A stretch of DNA of 64,000 nucleotides. It comes from Polytrichum commune. Its lineage: Eukaryota; Streptophyta; Polytrichopsida; Polytrichales; Polytrichaceae. Below the pieces are notes generated by a model. It was not told the DNA's origin and did not search any database. It saw nothing but the letters and a program-made list of their open reading frames with translations. The position numbers were made by a program, and so were the translations under genes. This document shows, piece by piece, positions 44,700-57,365 of the stretch. The stretch's first letter is position 1. Every line of letters begins with the position of its first letter. The stretch is from assembly GCA_950295325.1 (NCBI GenBank), contig OX485806.1, positions 36,582,001-36,646,000 on the forward strand. Direction: 5' to 3'.

Positions 44700-47600
44700 A
44701 GTGTGGATCATACTGATTACAAATGTTAACACTAATTTTGTGGTGGGTCAACTCTGTCCTTTCCTTTTGCAACATGCTATTGTCCCAGTCTATGTTCGGG
44801 GAAAACCGACGGCTAGTTCATTATCAGCCGATGGATTTCCCCTCATGGCCGGTCCAAATTTCCAACCATTGGATGGCAATCCGACTATAATTTCAATCCT
44901 CCGGCAATTAGCCGATGGACCAGAAAATGTCCCGGAAATGTAGCCGATTCTTCTTGTGAGTTACTGGATTTCAGCCGGAAGCATCCAGAGCGCTATTTGT
45001 CTGGGGCATATGATGATGCACTTGAGAAAGTACCCTAGACCTTAAACTTTTTGAATTATGCAACCTTTTCATGACCAAATCCAATTGCTTCTATGAAGAA
45101 TTGGGGGACCCTTGGCCTTCAAGTGGTGAAGGCATTGCTAGGTTCAATTCCTGCCAAGGATGTTAACTCTTCAAATTTAAAGTTTTGAACATGCCTTTCT
45201 TTTCACTTATTCAAGATTTTGTACTAAGAAATGATTTCTAATAACTTTTCATACATTTTTTAAACAATTAGTGCCGATATGAATTCCATTTAATCGGATA
45301 TTGGCCAATGAAAATATGAAAATATAGGCAATTGGCCGATTGATTTTACAAAAGACCGGCTCTTGCCGATGTAAATTGGAAAAAATCCGACCCTTTGTAG
45401 CAACTACCGGCAATTAGCCACTAAGGCTTCAAAAACTTCCCGAACTTTGGTCCCAGTTTGTTTAAATGGTAAGTTGCATCCTTTTGAAAATTGAATGGCC
45501 CGTCGAATATCTTCGAGAAATCTCTGGCGAGATTCACGAGACGGAGTTATTAAAGTTCTCACTTTTCCTAATTCATGTGATCCACAATAAAATTTGTATA
45601 TTTAAATCAATGACAATATAATTTGGTCCACGATAATTGGTTGTGTACTATCGTATTTGGATCTAAATCTTTGAGTTTGTGAAGGTGAATTCCATAGGTA
45701 TCCATGTGATGATAGATGTCAACTTGTAAGGGAAGCAGGGTTAGATCTCATCTTGAAGATGTGTTAACAATTGTCTTACAACTTGGCAATGAACATGGAA
45801 AACCAACCACTAGTTACAGCGACGGTTGAGCTTGGAAAATAACTGGTTGAAGTTCAAGACTTCAGGCAAAATTACCGATCATTTTAGAGGAATCTAAAGA
45901 ATATACCTTGAATTTTAATAAAGGATCGACGGCTTCTCGATCATAGTTTGGGTTTTCATTCATGTCCAACCCAAACTTCTTTCAAGAGTATGTCGCCTTG
46001 ATAAAAAAATACTACCATGTAGGCATTTTGGAGAGCAATGGCCTTTGGACTTTGGCCTCTAATGTGAAGGTTTGAGAGGCCGAATCCTTGGTTTCTTGCA
46101 ATCTAATTGGTGGTAATTGACGACCTCTCGACCTTCGGCCATAGTGTGAAGCGGCCCTTAGAAATCATTGATAGAGATGGTGTGAAGCTTGAACCCAACT
46201 TGAATAACTACAACTTGGAAATATCCTAAGTTCCCCAAAATAACTTTGTCAATACCTCTAAAATGGCTTCCAAAAATATATGATTGAAAAGTCCTTTAGA
46301 TTTCAACCTCTTAATGCCTAAGGGGGCAGAATCAACCAACATGAGATTCTTTCTCAAAGGTTTTGGGTAAGCCAATTTAATCCAAATGCTGTGATTTTCT
46401 AGTCTGTTGTGAGCTTTAACAATCAAAATGTGTGGGTACTTTTATTTTGGGATTTGGGCAAAATCTTTAGCATGTAAGTTTTCCGAAGTCTCACCAAGTG
46501 GGACTCTAGTGTATTTGCCCCCCAACTGGTTGGTCTAGGAGGTTTAAGGTGTAAACTGGCGGGGGTCATAGCTCCCTCTAAGTTTGGAATCTATGTACCA
46601 ATTAGTCTATATAAATCTTTTTAATATTTATGTCACGTCTATTGGTGGGATTTGGTTTTTGAGTCCACAAGTACCTTCATCAAAAAGTTGGAATTTGATT
46701 TGGCAATGTCCAATTTCCATAGCAAAAGCCCTCAAAACTTCAACCATGGCAATTGTGGGAGTTCTAAGCTTCATGTGGTTGGTATTTCTAGTACCTCTTT
46801 GATGTTGTAAGATTGATCTCATTACACCTCGAAATGTATGATTTTGATAAGAAATCAAGGTGACAAGATCTCCATTTTTTGGACACCTTATAGCTATAAC
46901 AATTGTCAAATTTTTGATATTCATAAATGAGCTTTCAAGGTCATTTCATGCAGCCAATGGGTAGGCATTTGGGTCATAAACACATTTGTGGTCCTCAAAA
47001 GGCCTTGACTGGAATACATGGTACAATGAGGGGCAAGAGCTAAATAAATAAATAACATTAGTGAATTACAAACATGTTGATAATGCAATTAATCTTTGAA
47101 TTGCCCCTCAAATATAATTCAAAACACATATTCCAAAGGTCTATATATTAACAAATGAAAAAAAAACTCCAAAATATCATAGCCGTAATTTTGGGTTGGT
47201 GTGTTTAGCTCCTAATGTATTTCAACATCACATTATGGTTGCCACATTATTCCTCAAACCCCCTTTAGCACCGGTGGGAGGTTCTTCGAAAGGGAGCATA
47301 CTTGCGGGGGGGGGGGGGGGGGGGATGTTCGTAGTTTACTTGATAATGACATTTTGAAAAGTGTATTTGGGTTTACTATGCTACTTATTGTTCTCTATTG
47401 AGCTCACAGCCAACCTCTGGGGGTTGTTATTTGCTCGGGGGGGGGGGGGGGGTAGTCATTGGTTGGAGTAGCAATATACGTGCGAACAAATGATAGGGTA
47501 TTTTAAAAACATGGGGGCTAAAAATTATAATTGGACTTAAGAGTAATATAGGGTATCAAAAATGGCACTGGACATCTTTAAAGTACTATAGGGTATGGAA

Positions 47601-49592
47601 TAATAGGTAATTTGGAATTATAATTAATGCAAGCCATTTTTCTATTAACCCAAAGTAGAAATTTACATAATGATAGCATGTGAAAAAAAGAAGAGAATTG
47701 AAAGTAATACCCCCTATAAAATAGTGGTTGTTCGCACCTATATCCTTAACTTTTTAACACACTGCCCCCCCCCCCCCCCGAGGTTATTTGATGAACACTT
47801 TGAAATAGGTTTTGTAGGTCTTTGACACATGGATATAGGCGGTGCAAGTGTATTGGGTAGGACTGACCCCAAAAACAAATTTGATGTCAAGATGCCCAAA
47901 TAGAGCATTGTGCAAAAAGAATTGGGAATATGATTATAGAATAGTTCCTTGCTTTGGCTTAAAATTTTAAGATTTGTTAATTTATTATTTTACAAAAAAT
48001 TGTTACAAAAGATACTAACATCCAAGTGACCAATTTTTTAAAAAGTATGGCTACCACTATTTTCAATTAGTTGCATGCAAAGTTTATATTGTTGGGAACT
48101 TGCTTCCTTGCGATACCAAATTGTGCACTTATGATGATCGGTTGGTTTTAATCTTTTTAAAATTTTTTAAAACATATTATGAAGTGATCTAGTGAAGTCA
48201 AAGTCAACAACAAGCTTACCATCAACAAGTGAAATTTCCACAATTCAACCTTCTCAGTTTCACAAAAGGTCCAAATGAATCCAGTTTCAATTTAATTTTT
48301 TTCAATAATCATGAAATCCTCTCATCTACATGTATTTGAGCTTTTCCATTCAAGACTGTAGTATTATTATGTAGTACTAGTGCCGACCTCAAGCCCTCAA
48401 CTTTCTAAGTTTCACAAAAGGTCCAAAGGAACTCTGATTACATTTTTTTTTGGTCAATATTTATGAAATTTCCTCATCTACATTCTTTGTGAGCCCATCA
48501 AAGAAATCCAACTGTGTCTATTAAAACCCTATTATGCCATGAAATGGGCATCATAAAAACTACAACTGGCAACATAAATATTAGACAGACAACCCTCATG
48601 AAAACTTTGTTATAGGGGTCTAAGGATCACTTTAAATCATTTCCACAAATTACATGCATGTCCATTAAAGTTGGTAATAGGGGCCTACTCATGCTCATGC
48701 CCAAGGCCTAGCTTCTCTCGCCAACTTCTTAACCGGTGAATGGTTATTCTCCCTCATAATTGTTATATTTATGAAAACTATTGACTTTCAATACTTGAAT
48801 GGTTTTTCTTTCCAAAGAATAGTTGTTGATGATTGCATTTCTCTTTTAACAATTTTTTTAAAAATAAAATGAATAGGTGAAAATGTTTGATTATCTTTTT
48901 CCAAAGCACTGAATTTAAACATTTCATACAAAATGCTAATTGTATCATTTTTGTTTCAAATATGGTGTTTGTATTAAAAAGATGATTATGCATGCACAAT
49001 AATGAAAAAATAAAAAATCTCTCAAACAAAGCATATATTTTGATGAACTAAATAACCCACTTTCTACTTCATCTACAAATATTGTTCACACTTGTGACTT
49101 TATACAAATGATCGTTTTTTTTAATAAATCTTAAAATATGTCAAGAGTGTACAAAAATTGAATATATCTACAAAATATGCACACAAAAATTGATGTCATC
49201 TCCACATTTGAAGTTTTTGTAATTTTTTTACTTTGAATATACTTACACAAAGCTCATTGTGTTATAGAGAAGGTCCAACTATACATATAAGATCTTTGAC
49301 TTGGTGTCAACAATTTGGCTTCATGAATGTTCCCTTTACCAAGTGTGAGGCCAAACCACCCACCCTTAAGCGTCCTAGTCCGGGTGAGGGAATGGATGTC
49401 ACATTCGTGTTACCATAACTCCATCTTGCCAAATGTGTGAGAAGTCAGTACATTTCTCATCGATTCGGTTACACCAATTTATTCCATCATAAGATTACAA
49501 GTGTTAAAAAACACTCTTCCCTATACTATTGCCATCTCACCCCCTTGGACCATTGCTTAACTACCACCCTAGTCTAAGGTATGTAACCCCGC
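44700..49592. other. No gene seen; long poly-G/C tracts
   Basis: AT-rich repeat DNA with G19 at 47306-47324, G16 at 47437-47452 and C15 at 47765-47779. No exon was supported. Confidence 0.45.
45815..45925 (+). repeat. Dispersed ~220-bp repeat, partial copy
   Basis: It shares AACTGGTTGAAGTTCAAGAC and ATTACCGATCATTTTAGAGG with the copies at 51310, 53830 (reverse) and 57140. Confidence 0.75.
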
Positions 49593-49599
49593 TATAAAA
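49593..49599 (+). promoter_or_regulatory. TATA-like box directly before the 40-bp tandem array
   Basis: TATAAAA in a GC-containing context (CCCCGC-TATAAAA-CCCGGC), about 10 bp before the array. Could be the TATA box of an LTR whose leader is the repeat array. Tentative. Confidence 0.3.
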
Positions 49600-49602
49600 C
49601 CC

Positions 49603-49975
49603 GGCTCCTCCAACCTTAGCTGCGACAGTCAGCTAGTAATCCTAGCTTCCTCAACCTTAGCTGCGGCAGTCAGCTAGTAATCCTAGCTTCTCCAACCTTA
49701 GCTGCGACAGTCAGCTAGTAATCCCAACTTCTTCAAACCTTAGTTGCGACAGTCAGCTAGTAATCCCAGCTCTCAACCTTAGATGCGGCAGTCAGCTAGT
49801 AATCCCAGCTTCTCAACCTTAGCTGCGACAGTCAACGAGTAATCCCAGCTTCTCAACCTTAGCTGGGACAGTCAGCTAGTACTCCCAGCTTCTTCAAACC
49901 TTAGTTGCGGCAGTAGCTAGTAATCCCAGCTTCTCAACCTTAGCTGCGGTAGTCAGCTAGTAATCCCAGCTTCTC
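49603..49975 (+). repeat. Tandem repeat, 9 units of 39-42 bp
   Basis: The unit is about CAACCTTAGCTGCGACAGTC followed by AGCTAGTAATCCCAGCTTCT. Each contains a short inverted pair (TAGCTG / CAGCTA) around CGACAGT, so every unit could form a small hairpin. No similarity to families A-C. Confidence 0.92.
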
Positions 49976-50957
49976 CTCACTCAATCTACTTAATCTCTAA
50001 CAAACCCCCCTAACTAATTAATCTAACCAAGCCTTACTAATCCTAATAAACTACTAACTAATTCCCACCTTAATCAACTATATTTCTAAGTTCCCCCTAA
50101 TCAAATATATTTTCTACCACACTACAACACACACACACACACATGAGAGAGAGAGAGAATGAGAGAGAGGAGGAAGGAAGGAGAGAGGGCACCCACAACC
50201 ACGACCTCTCTAACCTTTTCCTACTTAGTAGGACCTCATCCTATCCATTAACTCCTTACCCCCTAAACCAACAAGAACACGTTCTAATTCAAACAATTAA
50301 CTCAAAGGCTCTTCCTCTTGCCTCCTCAAACACTACTCCTCTAATCAAAACACTCCCTAATTCCACTAAACCCCTAATTAACCACACAAAATGGCTTAAG
50401 GCCTAAACATAAATCCACACCAAGCCTCACTCTTTTTATACTTTTGATTGTTTCCATAACACTCCAATTGCAATTCTAAATAGATTCTAAACATAAAACA
50501 AATATGAGCACTCATTTTGGGCTCATACCAAGCTTCTAATTTTCACTTTCTAAGCGATTGTGAAAATACCCAAAAACTTAGGGATAATGAGGGTTCAGGT
50601 TTAAGGGCTATAGTATTCATTCTAGCTCAAACGATTTTGGTGCAAATCTCATTATTTATCACTCGATCAATGTAGCGGCCCCTCATATAATACACTAAAA
50701 AAAATGAGCCGGCCTCGTGGGAGCCTCGACATCCTACTTTGGTTATTCTCGACATCTACGGTGCTCAACCCAAGTCTCTTGAGAGTGAGACAAATGGGGG
50801 AGTAGATCCACGGCTCTCATCCTCTCGGCATTGTTTACCTACATTGATTCATGTAGGTGGTAGTATCCCCAAATACAAAAAGTGAACAAATTATTGTGCT
50901 TATGGGCCAACCACACTTGCTAGGTAGCTTGGAAGGTTGGCTTAAACCCAAGGCCTC
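49976..50957. other. No gene seen; (AC)n and (GA)n microsatellites
   Basis: AC repeat followed by GAGA repeat at about 50126-50178. The rest is non-coding. Confidence 0.4.
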
Positions 50958-51040
50958 AACCTAGATCCGATGGGAACTCCGATGTTAAGCCGTCTAAGGT
51001 CAGAAGAGTACTTGGATGGGTGGCTTTTCAGTGCACCCTA
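50958..51040 (+). ncRNA. 5S-rRNA-like relic (pseudogene or 5S-derived SINE)
   Basis: ATCCGATGGGAACTCCGATG-TTAAGCC resembles the 5S segment GATCCCATCAGAACTCCG-AGTTAAGC. AGAAGAGTACTTGGATGGGTGG resembles the internal-element/C-box region (AGAGTAGTACTNGGATGGGTGAC). The A-box, spacing and C-box order are kept, but the 5' third and the 3' end are not recognisable. So it is a relic or the head of a 5S-derived SINE rather than a working gene. Confidence 0.5.
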
Positions 51041-51309
51041 CCATCAATGATCCATCCAATCATAGTGAGGGTATCTGGGTGAATCAGACATTTTCAATTA
51101 GCCATGTGGGAACCTATGGGCTTGCCTTTTGGGGATATAGGTTTTGGTTGGCTTGTCTGCGCCCATTCAAGATGTTCAAGTTCAACTTCGAAAGAAGGCG
51201 ATAGTCGTTGGGGGCTCTCTGATTTTTGTAATGCATGTTTCGGGATTCCATGAAGACTTAGACCAACTCATATATGAAACAACGCCATAATTCATGGTGG
51301 TCGCAACCT

Positions 51310-51530
51310 ATGATCGGGGAGAACTGGTAGTTAGTTACAAATGAACTGGTTGAGTTTGAGAAATAATTGGTTGAGGTTCAAGACTGTAAGAAAATTACCG
51401 ATCATTTTAGAGGAATCTATAGAATATACCCCAATTTCATAAAGGAAAACCAAAGGATGTCAACACGTAACTGGTTGGACTTGCAAACACTGGGATCTTA
51501 ACCGATTATGCCCAAAAATCTCCCCAATCA
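51310..51530 (+). repeat. Dispersed ~220-bp repeat, near-full copy
   Basis: It runs from GGGGAGAACTGGTAGTTAGT through ATTACCGATCATTTTAGAGG to CCGATTATGCCCAAAAATCT. It is followed by a C8G13 tract at 51544-51564. Confidence 0.8.
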
Positions 51531-51564
51531 CTGGTCGCAGCATCCCCCCCCGGGGGGGGGGGGG

Positions 51565-53829
51565 AGGGACTTTTCTTACCACATACCGACTAATGTGAGT
51601 GTAAGAAGGGGTGTTATTTGAGGCATTAGTGTACATAGTATACATAAGGGAGAGATACTTTTTCTCTAGTGTGTAAATGAAAAAGGCTATTATAGATTTT
51701 GAAGTAAAGGTAGATCTACAAAAGGGGTCCTAGAGCCTAGATAAAATTTGACAATAGATGTGTTTGTTTCATCCAATTTACGTTTTCATCCATTGTTATA
51801 TATTTACATAGTCCTTAATGAATACCATGTCCAATCTTGTTAGGGTTTGAAATTTGGTTCCAAGTTTTTACAAATTGGAGGCTCTTGGAACACTCATGGA
51901 CTCCCTTGAGTTTTTCTCTCCAAATTTTGGCTAAATTATTGTGCTCTAGTCTTTGAATGTTTAATTCCATTGTCACGTTACATGCTATGGATGATAAAAT
52001 GTTCAGTGACTTTCTCATTGGGAACTAAAAGTGAATTTTATATGTGATGAAGGCCTAATTAAATTTATGACTTATATTTTGCATATATGGTGGAGGCATT
52101 TATCATAATAAATTGAAAAGCTTAGTATAAATACATGAGCCCATTTTCTAGCATGCCGTTAGTACGTATACATTGTTTTCTCTCTATAACCTTCTTGCAT
52201 ATAGGGGTATTAATTTAATAAGACCCATGCACGTCTTTTGGGTTTCCAACGAAGAGTTAACCCCCGTGGGGCAACAACAAAGTCTTCTTTCTTTCTTTCT
52301 TTCGTAGCTTAGCTAACATGTTTGTTAAGCAAAAATTGAGTCTTGCACTAGACATGGTCAAGTAACCCAACTGTTAATGTTGGAGCTTAAGCCCTTATCA
52401 TCCCTACGACGTTTTGTATTTTTAAGATGAGTTATAAACGTTAGATTGCAAGCTTGTTTTATGAAAGATACATGAGGAAAAATTGTTGACACAAAGTCAA
52501 TAAACACATCCGTGCGGTTGAACCTTTTAAAAGGGTCATGAGCTTCGTAGAAGCAACTGTAAAGCAAAAACTTTAAAAAACTTCATAAAATAGAAATGTC
52601 TTCAATTTGCTTGGATATTTTGTAGATAAGTCCATCTTATGAAGACTTATAATTTATATCAAAAATGAGAAATCATAATATATATATATAGAGTGTGAAC
52701 AACACGCGATAATGAAATTGAATACTTGTCATTCTATTCAGTAGAGATGATAATGTGGTTAATACTTTTTTAATCAGGTGCGCATAATCATCTTGTTGAT
52801 AACCCTACCAAATTTAATGTTTTGAAAACTAAGATTAAAATATTTTCAATTTTTTGATATATTCCATTTTTTCTATGAGAGGAAAACACCCCAACAACTC
52901 TTGTTTTGAGAGCACACCATTGAAAGATTGAAAGTCAATAGTTTTCATGAACCTAGCAAATCCGTTGGGAAAACTGTTCACCGTTTAAGATGTTGCCTAT
53001 GAGCTCAATGAAGAATTACAAATAATATGATAAACCCAAATGCACTTTTCAACACATCAGTATTGACGTGAACCTTGCACACTCCCTCAAAAAATTTCCC
53101 TTCTTATAAAGGACCTCCAACCAATGCTAAGGGATACTACTCCCAACTATGAGACCACAATATTATCTTGAGAAACATCAAGTGTTAAGGGCTTGTTAAG
53201 GGCTCAAAATGCCGACAAATAAAAGGAGATAGACAACCAATCCTCTCAGAAGGATCTACAAAAACAAGTCACACCTGGAGGGTGGTTGCAAACTTGAAGT
53301 GAATCACTACCCAACAAATCTATGTACAATGTCATGGGTTTCAAGTCCCCAACCTCTTAAGAGACTCTACATAAATGAGTGTGGTTTTGGGTAGTGATTG
53401 GAATGTTGATGTAAAATTTCTCACCCAAGAAATCTAATAACAATTTTTAAAGTAGATGTGTCTTATTTGGATAATTTTTTCTCTACACCCACTTTCTTGT
53501 AAGATATGAAAGAAGTAATAGTGTGAGATAAATAACAAATCTAACTCATGCTTGTAGCCATTTGTCTCATAACTTTGGAGCTATATCTAAATCATTAACA
53601 AAGTGAAGATTCTTGTGCTCATTAAATGGTTGTGTGGGTCCCCTCAATTCTGGTGACCATTGAGCCTAGAAAAGTTAGCATATTGGGAACATGTAGTCCA
53701 ATCTCTAGATTATCTTTCCCTAGGATCTAGCCTTTCTTCAAAACCAGTGTGGATTGTTTCCAGTAACGTCTGTCCTGTATCTCACAATGATGTGATAATT
53801 TCGCCTGGCGAATCCATGACTTGAAGATA
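51565..53829. other. No gene seen
   Basis: AT-rich, with a CTTT microsatellite near 52280-52300 and a TA tract near 52676-52692. No exon was supported. Confidence 0.45.
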
Positions 53830-54085
53830 GTTGGGGAAATTTGATTGTTCAGTGCAGTGCCCGGGAAGTTTTTGGGCATAGTCGGTCAAGATCCCAGTGA
53901 TTCTAAATCCAGGCAGTTACATGTTGACAACATCTTCCGGTTTTGCTTTATTCATTTGAGATATATATTCTATAGATTCCTCTAAAATGATCGGTAATCC
54001 TCCAGAAGTCTCCAACTTCAACCGGTTGTTTCTCAAACTCAACCAATGCATCTGTAACTAACCGCCGGTTCTTCCCGGACATAGG
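53830..54085 (-). repeat. Dispersed ~220-bp repeat, reverse copy
   Basis: The reverse complement aligns with 51310-51530 and 57140-57365 over almost their full length. Confidence 0.8.
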
Positions 54086-55435
54086 TTCAGTGGAAGATAT
54101 CTTCATAAGAAGTTGTTATTGCAAGGGCATAGGGTACATTTTAAAGGTTACAAGAAAAGGGTTTTTGAAGCATGCCTGCATGTGGGCCAGCATCTCCCAG
54201 CTTTCTTATGCACAAATCCCTCACGTCGCAACCAGTGTTGAACGGGTATGTTGTAAAGTGCATACAGGGGAGGCCTGGTTTTTGAAAATTTCTTGGAAAT
54301 GTAGAACATCGAGGTATTGATATTACAAAGGTTTTGTATTTTCAAGGTAGGGTATGTGTATGTGGTCTTGTAAAATTTCTTGAATTTTAGGGTACGTGTT
54401 ATGGTGTGATTTTTTTTCATATACCAAGGTGCCCAGTGCAAGGGTATGGTATGTCATTTTAAGGTTTTTAAGAGAGAATTTAATTAATTAATAATTTAAT
54501 AAAAAATAAAAATAAAAATCCAAAACAGATGAAGCATGAACTTGAGCAAACTGATCAAATTGAATCATGATTTGAATTTATCAAATTGTCATGCTTGACT
54601 AAGTATTGAATCGGATCAACATGGACTACTTCGACCAACATCAGTTTAATCAAACAAAGTTGGATTGATAAAAAACAATCAAACAATGCCCTCAAGCTAA
54701 ATCTCACTCTAGCTCACCCGCTGCAATCAACTCCTCTTCACTAAACTTGTTTAGCAAACACAAACCCTAGTTGTTATATGAAGTTGGTGCTTCAAGCAAA
54801 GACAAAACGGAATTACCTCTTCTTGAAGGTGCAACACCCTCTCTCCCACATTAATCAACGTTGCTAGCTTAACCCCAGCAACAAAGCTCCACTACTTGTA
54901 GTACGATGTGCACACAACAAACCCGTATATCGCCGGAAGCAGGCATAATGAACAAAGACGTGCATGTTTAAGGGTTTCCAAGCTCATCGTTGAGCAAGGT
55001 ACGGGTTAGTGACCAGGTTTAGGGTTGGCAGTGAGTCCAGGGCCCGGGTATGAACCTGGTATTTGCGCACTGCTTGGTAGTTCAAGCTGGTATCACAAAC
55101 CAGTGTACATACCTTTTTACAGACCCGTGTGCGGGACAGATACCCGTTCAACACTGGTCACAACCTTGATAGGTGCAATTACCCCATGTGAGCACTTGTT
55201 GGTTTTGTCCAAGGGATAGCTTAGTATTTTTAATAAATTTTTCCTGAGACAAATGGAACAGGTTAGCTTAGGGCCACTTCACACACGAGTCTGAAGGCTT
55301 GTGACCATTGCATTCTAAGATCTAACACGATATTCAATATTTTGAGAGAGTGGGATCCTCTCAAAATAATATTGGCCATTTGGACACCTAAAAGTCATGT
55401 TAGGTTGATAAATACTAGCTTATACTTCAGACGTG
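54086..55435. other. No gene seen
   Basis: Non-coding; no recognised element. Confidence 0.4.
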
Positions 55436-55797
55436 TGGTTTCCATTAAAATGAAAGTATGTTAAGCTGGGAAATCGACTCATTTAGGTTGAGTCGACCTA
55501 AATGAGGACAATATTTTGTCAATTTAGGTTGAGTCGACCTAAATGAGGACATTATGTTGTCAATTTACGTTGAGTCGACCTAAATGAGGACAATTATGTT
55601 AGTCAATTTAGGTTGAGTCGACCTAAATGAGGACAATATGTTAGTCAATTTAGGTTGAGTCGACCTAAATGAGGACAATATGTTGTCAATTTAGGTTGAG
55701 TCGACCTAAATGAGGACAATATGTTGTCAATTTAGGTTGAGTCGACCTAAATGAGTCGATTTCCCAGCTTAACATACTCTCATTTTATTGAAAACTA
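55436..55797. mobile_element. TIR element filled with seven family-C palindromes
   Basis: The ends form an inverted repeat of about 50 bp. Their shared core AGTATGTTAAGCTGGGAAAT-CGACTCATTTAGG is identical on both sides; the outer part (TTTTCAATAAAATGAG / TTTCCATTAAAATGAA) differs at a few bases. Between them lie seven 21-bp units TTTAGGTTG-AGT-CGACCTAAA, at 55482, 55523, 55564 (one mismatch), 55607, 55649, 55690 and 55731 (41-43-bp spacing). The arms equal family A with G-to-A and C-to-T changes and a 3-base centre instead of 2. No coding capacity. The whole element could fold on itself. Confidence 0.88.
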
Positions 55798-56403
55798 CAG
55801 CAAAATTTACGGCGGAAATCAAATGTTATTATTTTACTTGTACTCTACAACTTTACCAATGGTTTTCATTTCATTCTTGGATTAATAGTTTTCTTTATGT
55901 ACTCTCAATTCACTGGAAAACTCTCATTTTAATGAATATTGTGTTATCTCTCATTAGTCAAAAAGGTTGAGAGAGTCTAAGTTCACTTCACACTAGAAGG
56001 TGAAGGCCTAAGGGTCCAAAGAAATTATCATGATGGATAATCTACATGCAAACTATGAATCATGTTTCATAGTCCATCAAAATTTGCATCAAGTCCACTT
56101 CTAAAAGGTAGACCTGTTGCAGATTCTCGTAAACTTTGTCAATTTCTACAAAAATGTCTTTCTCATATCTCATGGTACGGCCTTTGGATGGAGAGTCAAG
56201 GGTTAGGTGTTGCATCAAGGCATATTGTTGTCCAAAAGATAGCTCCCACATTTCTTGAGTTCAAGGGGGTAAAAATTCTCATGAATCTATGTATAATATG
56301 AGCGTTGAGTGGAGGTGCCAAACTACACTGCAACCACTAGAGTGTAATTGAGCAGACATGGAGGATGTCAAACTGAAAGGAAAAAAAAAAAATGTAAGTA
56401 AAG

Positions 56404-56426
56404 ATGGCCTTATCAACTAAAATGAG
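56404..56426 (+). repeat. Isolated element-B terminal motif
   Basis: ATGGCCTTATCAACTAAAAT-GAG matches the core of the proposed element-B terminal repeats at 16628-16725 and 33358-33450 almost exactly. No partner was found nearby, so it may be a solo end. Confidence 0.6.
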
Positions 56427-57139
56427 CCAATTAGAATGAAAATTGACATGACCTACTTTGAGGTATGTTCTCTTGTAGGGGCGGACATTATCAAATCCGT
56501 GCAGAAATAACGGGACAAGCTAACCTATTCCTATTCTCTAAAGATTTTAATGACCAACCATCATTGGCCTTTTAGTACAATATTTAGGTCCAACCTCCTA
56601 CAAAAGAAGTGGCTTCGTAGAGAGAAAAAATCTTCTCAAGAAGCGCGTTCAAGACAGTCTTTGCCGATCGTGACCATGACACCAAGATGACGTGTTGATC
56701 AATTTTAACATCTACCACAACTTACAAGGTAGTGTAGTGTCAGGGGCACGTACTTAAATATGCTTGTCAATCAAGATGTAGATCATGTAACCATATTACT
56801 GTCAGAAAGGCACCGAGCAGTTTTCCCATTCTAGAGATTAGTAGGGAGGCACAAGCCAAATTTCATCCAAACAGGTCAGCACCTTGGACATATCCTGTGA
56901 GGGGTGGTATTGTGAAGGTTTTTGGGATGAGGTTAGATTATCATGACCACTTATGACATTGTGGAATTTGTGATTTCTTGATACCTCACAAAATGTGTTT
57001 AGGAAAGTTAAGGATGTATTACTATGATGGATTTATCTGAATTGCAATAAACTAATTCTGAAGAGACCTGGTGCAATGATTAATGTGCTGTTTTTTTGGT
57101 AGGAGGTTGTCATCATGGCCTCGGAGGTGCCACCTACTG

Positions 57140-57365
57140 GATGGGGAGAACCAACTGCTAGTTACAGATGAACTGGTTGAGTTTGAAAATACCTGGCTGA
57201 AGTTTAAGACTTTAGGAAAATTTACTGATCACTTTAGAGGAATTTAGGGAAAGAACTTCAAACTGGTAAAGGAAAACCGAAAGATGTCGACATGTAACCG
57301 GTTGGACTTGGAAACACTAGGATTTCGACCGATTATGCCTAAAAATCTCCCCGGAGACTGGTGCT
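57140..57365 (+). repeat. Dispersed ~220-bp repeat abutting the F-box relic
   Basis: It matches 51310-51530. Its 3' end runs into, and is open in frame with, the F-box pseudogene (ATGTCGACATG... CCCGGAGACTGG). Either the repeat derives from this gene family's 5' region or it landed beside it. Confidence 0.75.

Noticed and set aside
45102-45165. tRNA-like segment (CCTTGGC ... GGTTCAATTCC ... GCCAAGG)
   Set aside because: The acceptor ends pair and a T-loop-like GTTCAATTC is present, but the total length is about 50 nt and there is no anticodon arm. At most a tRNA-derived relic.
45940-45980. AGTTTGGGTT ... AACCCAAACTT inverted pair as a family-A palindrome
   Set aside because: The arms are separated by about 15 bp and lack the TCG/CGA inner bases. 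It may be a chance or very decayed copy, so it was not counted.
56060-56251. A 63-codon minus-strand frame with protein-like sequence
   Set aside because: No start context, no family recognised, stops on both sides and no splice signals. Left out of the annotation.
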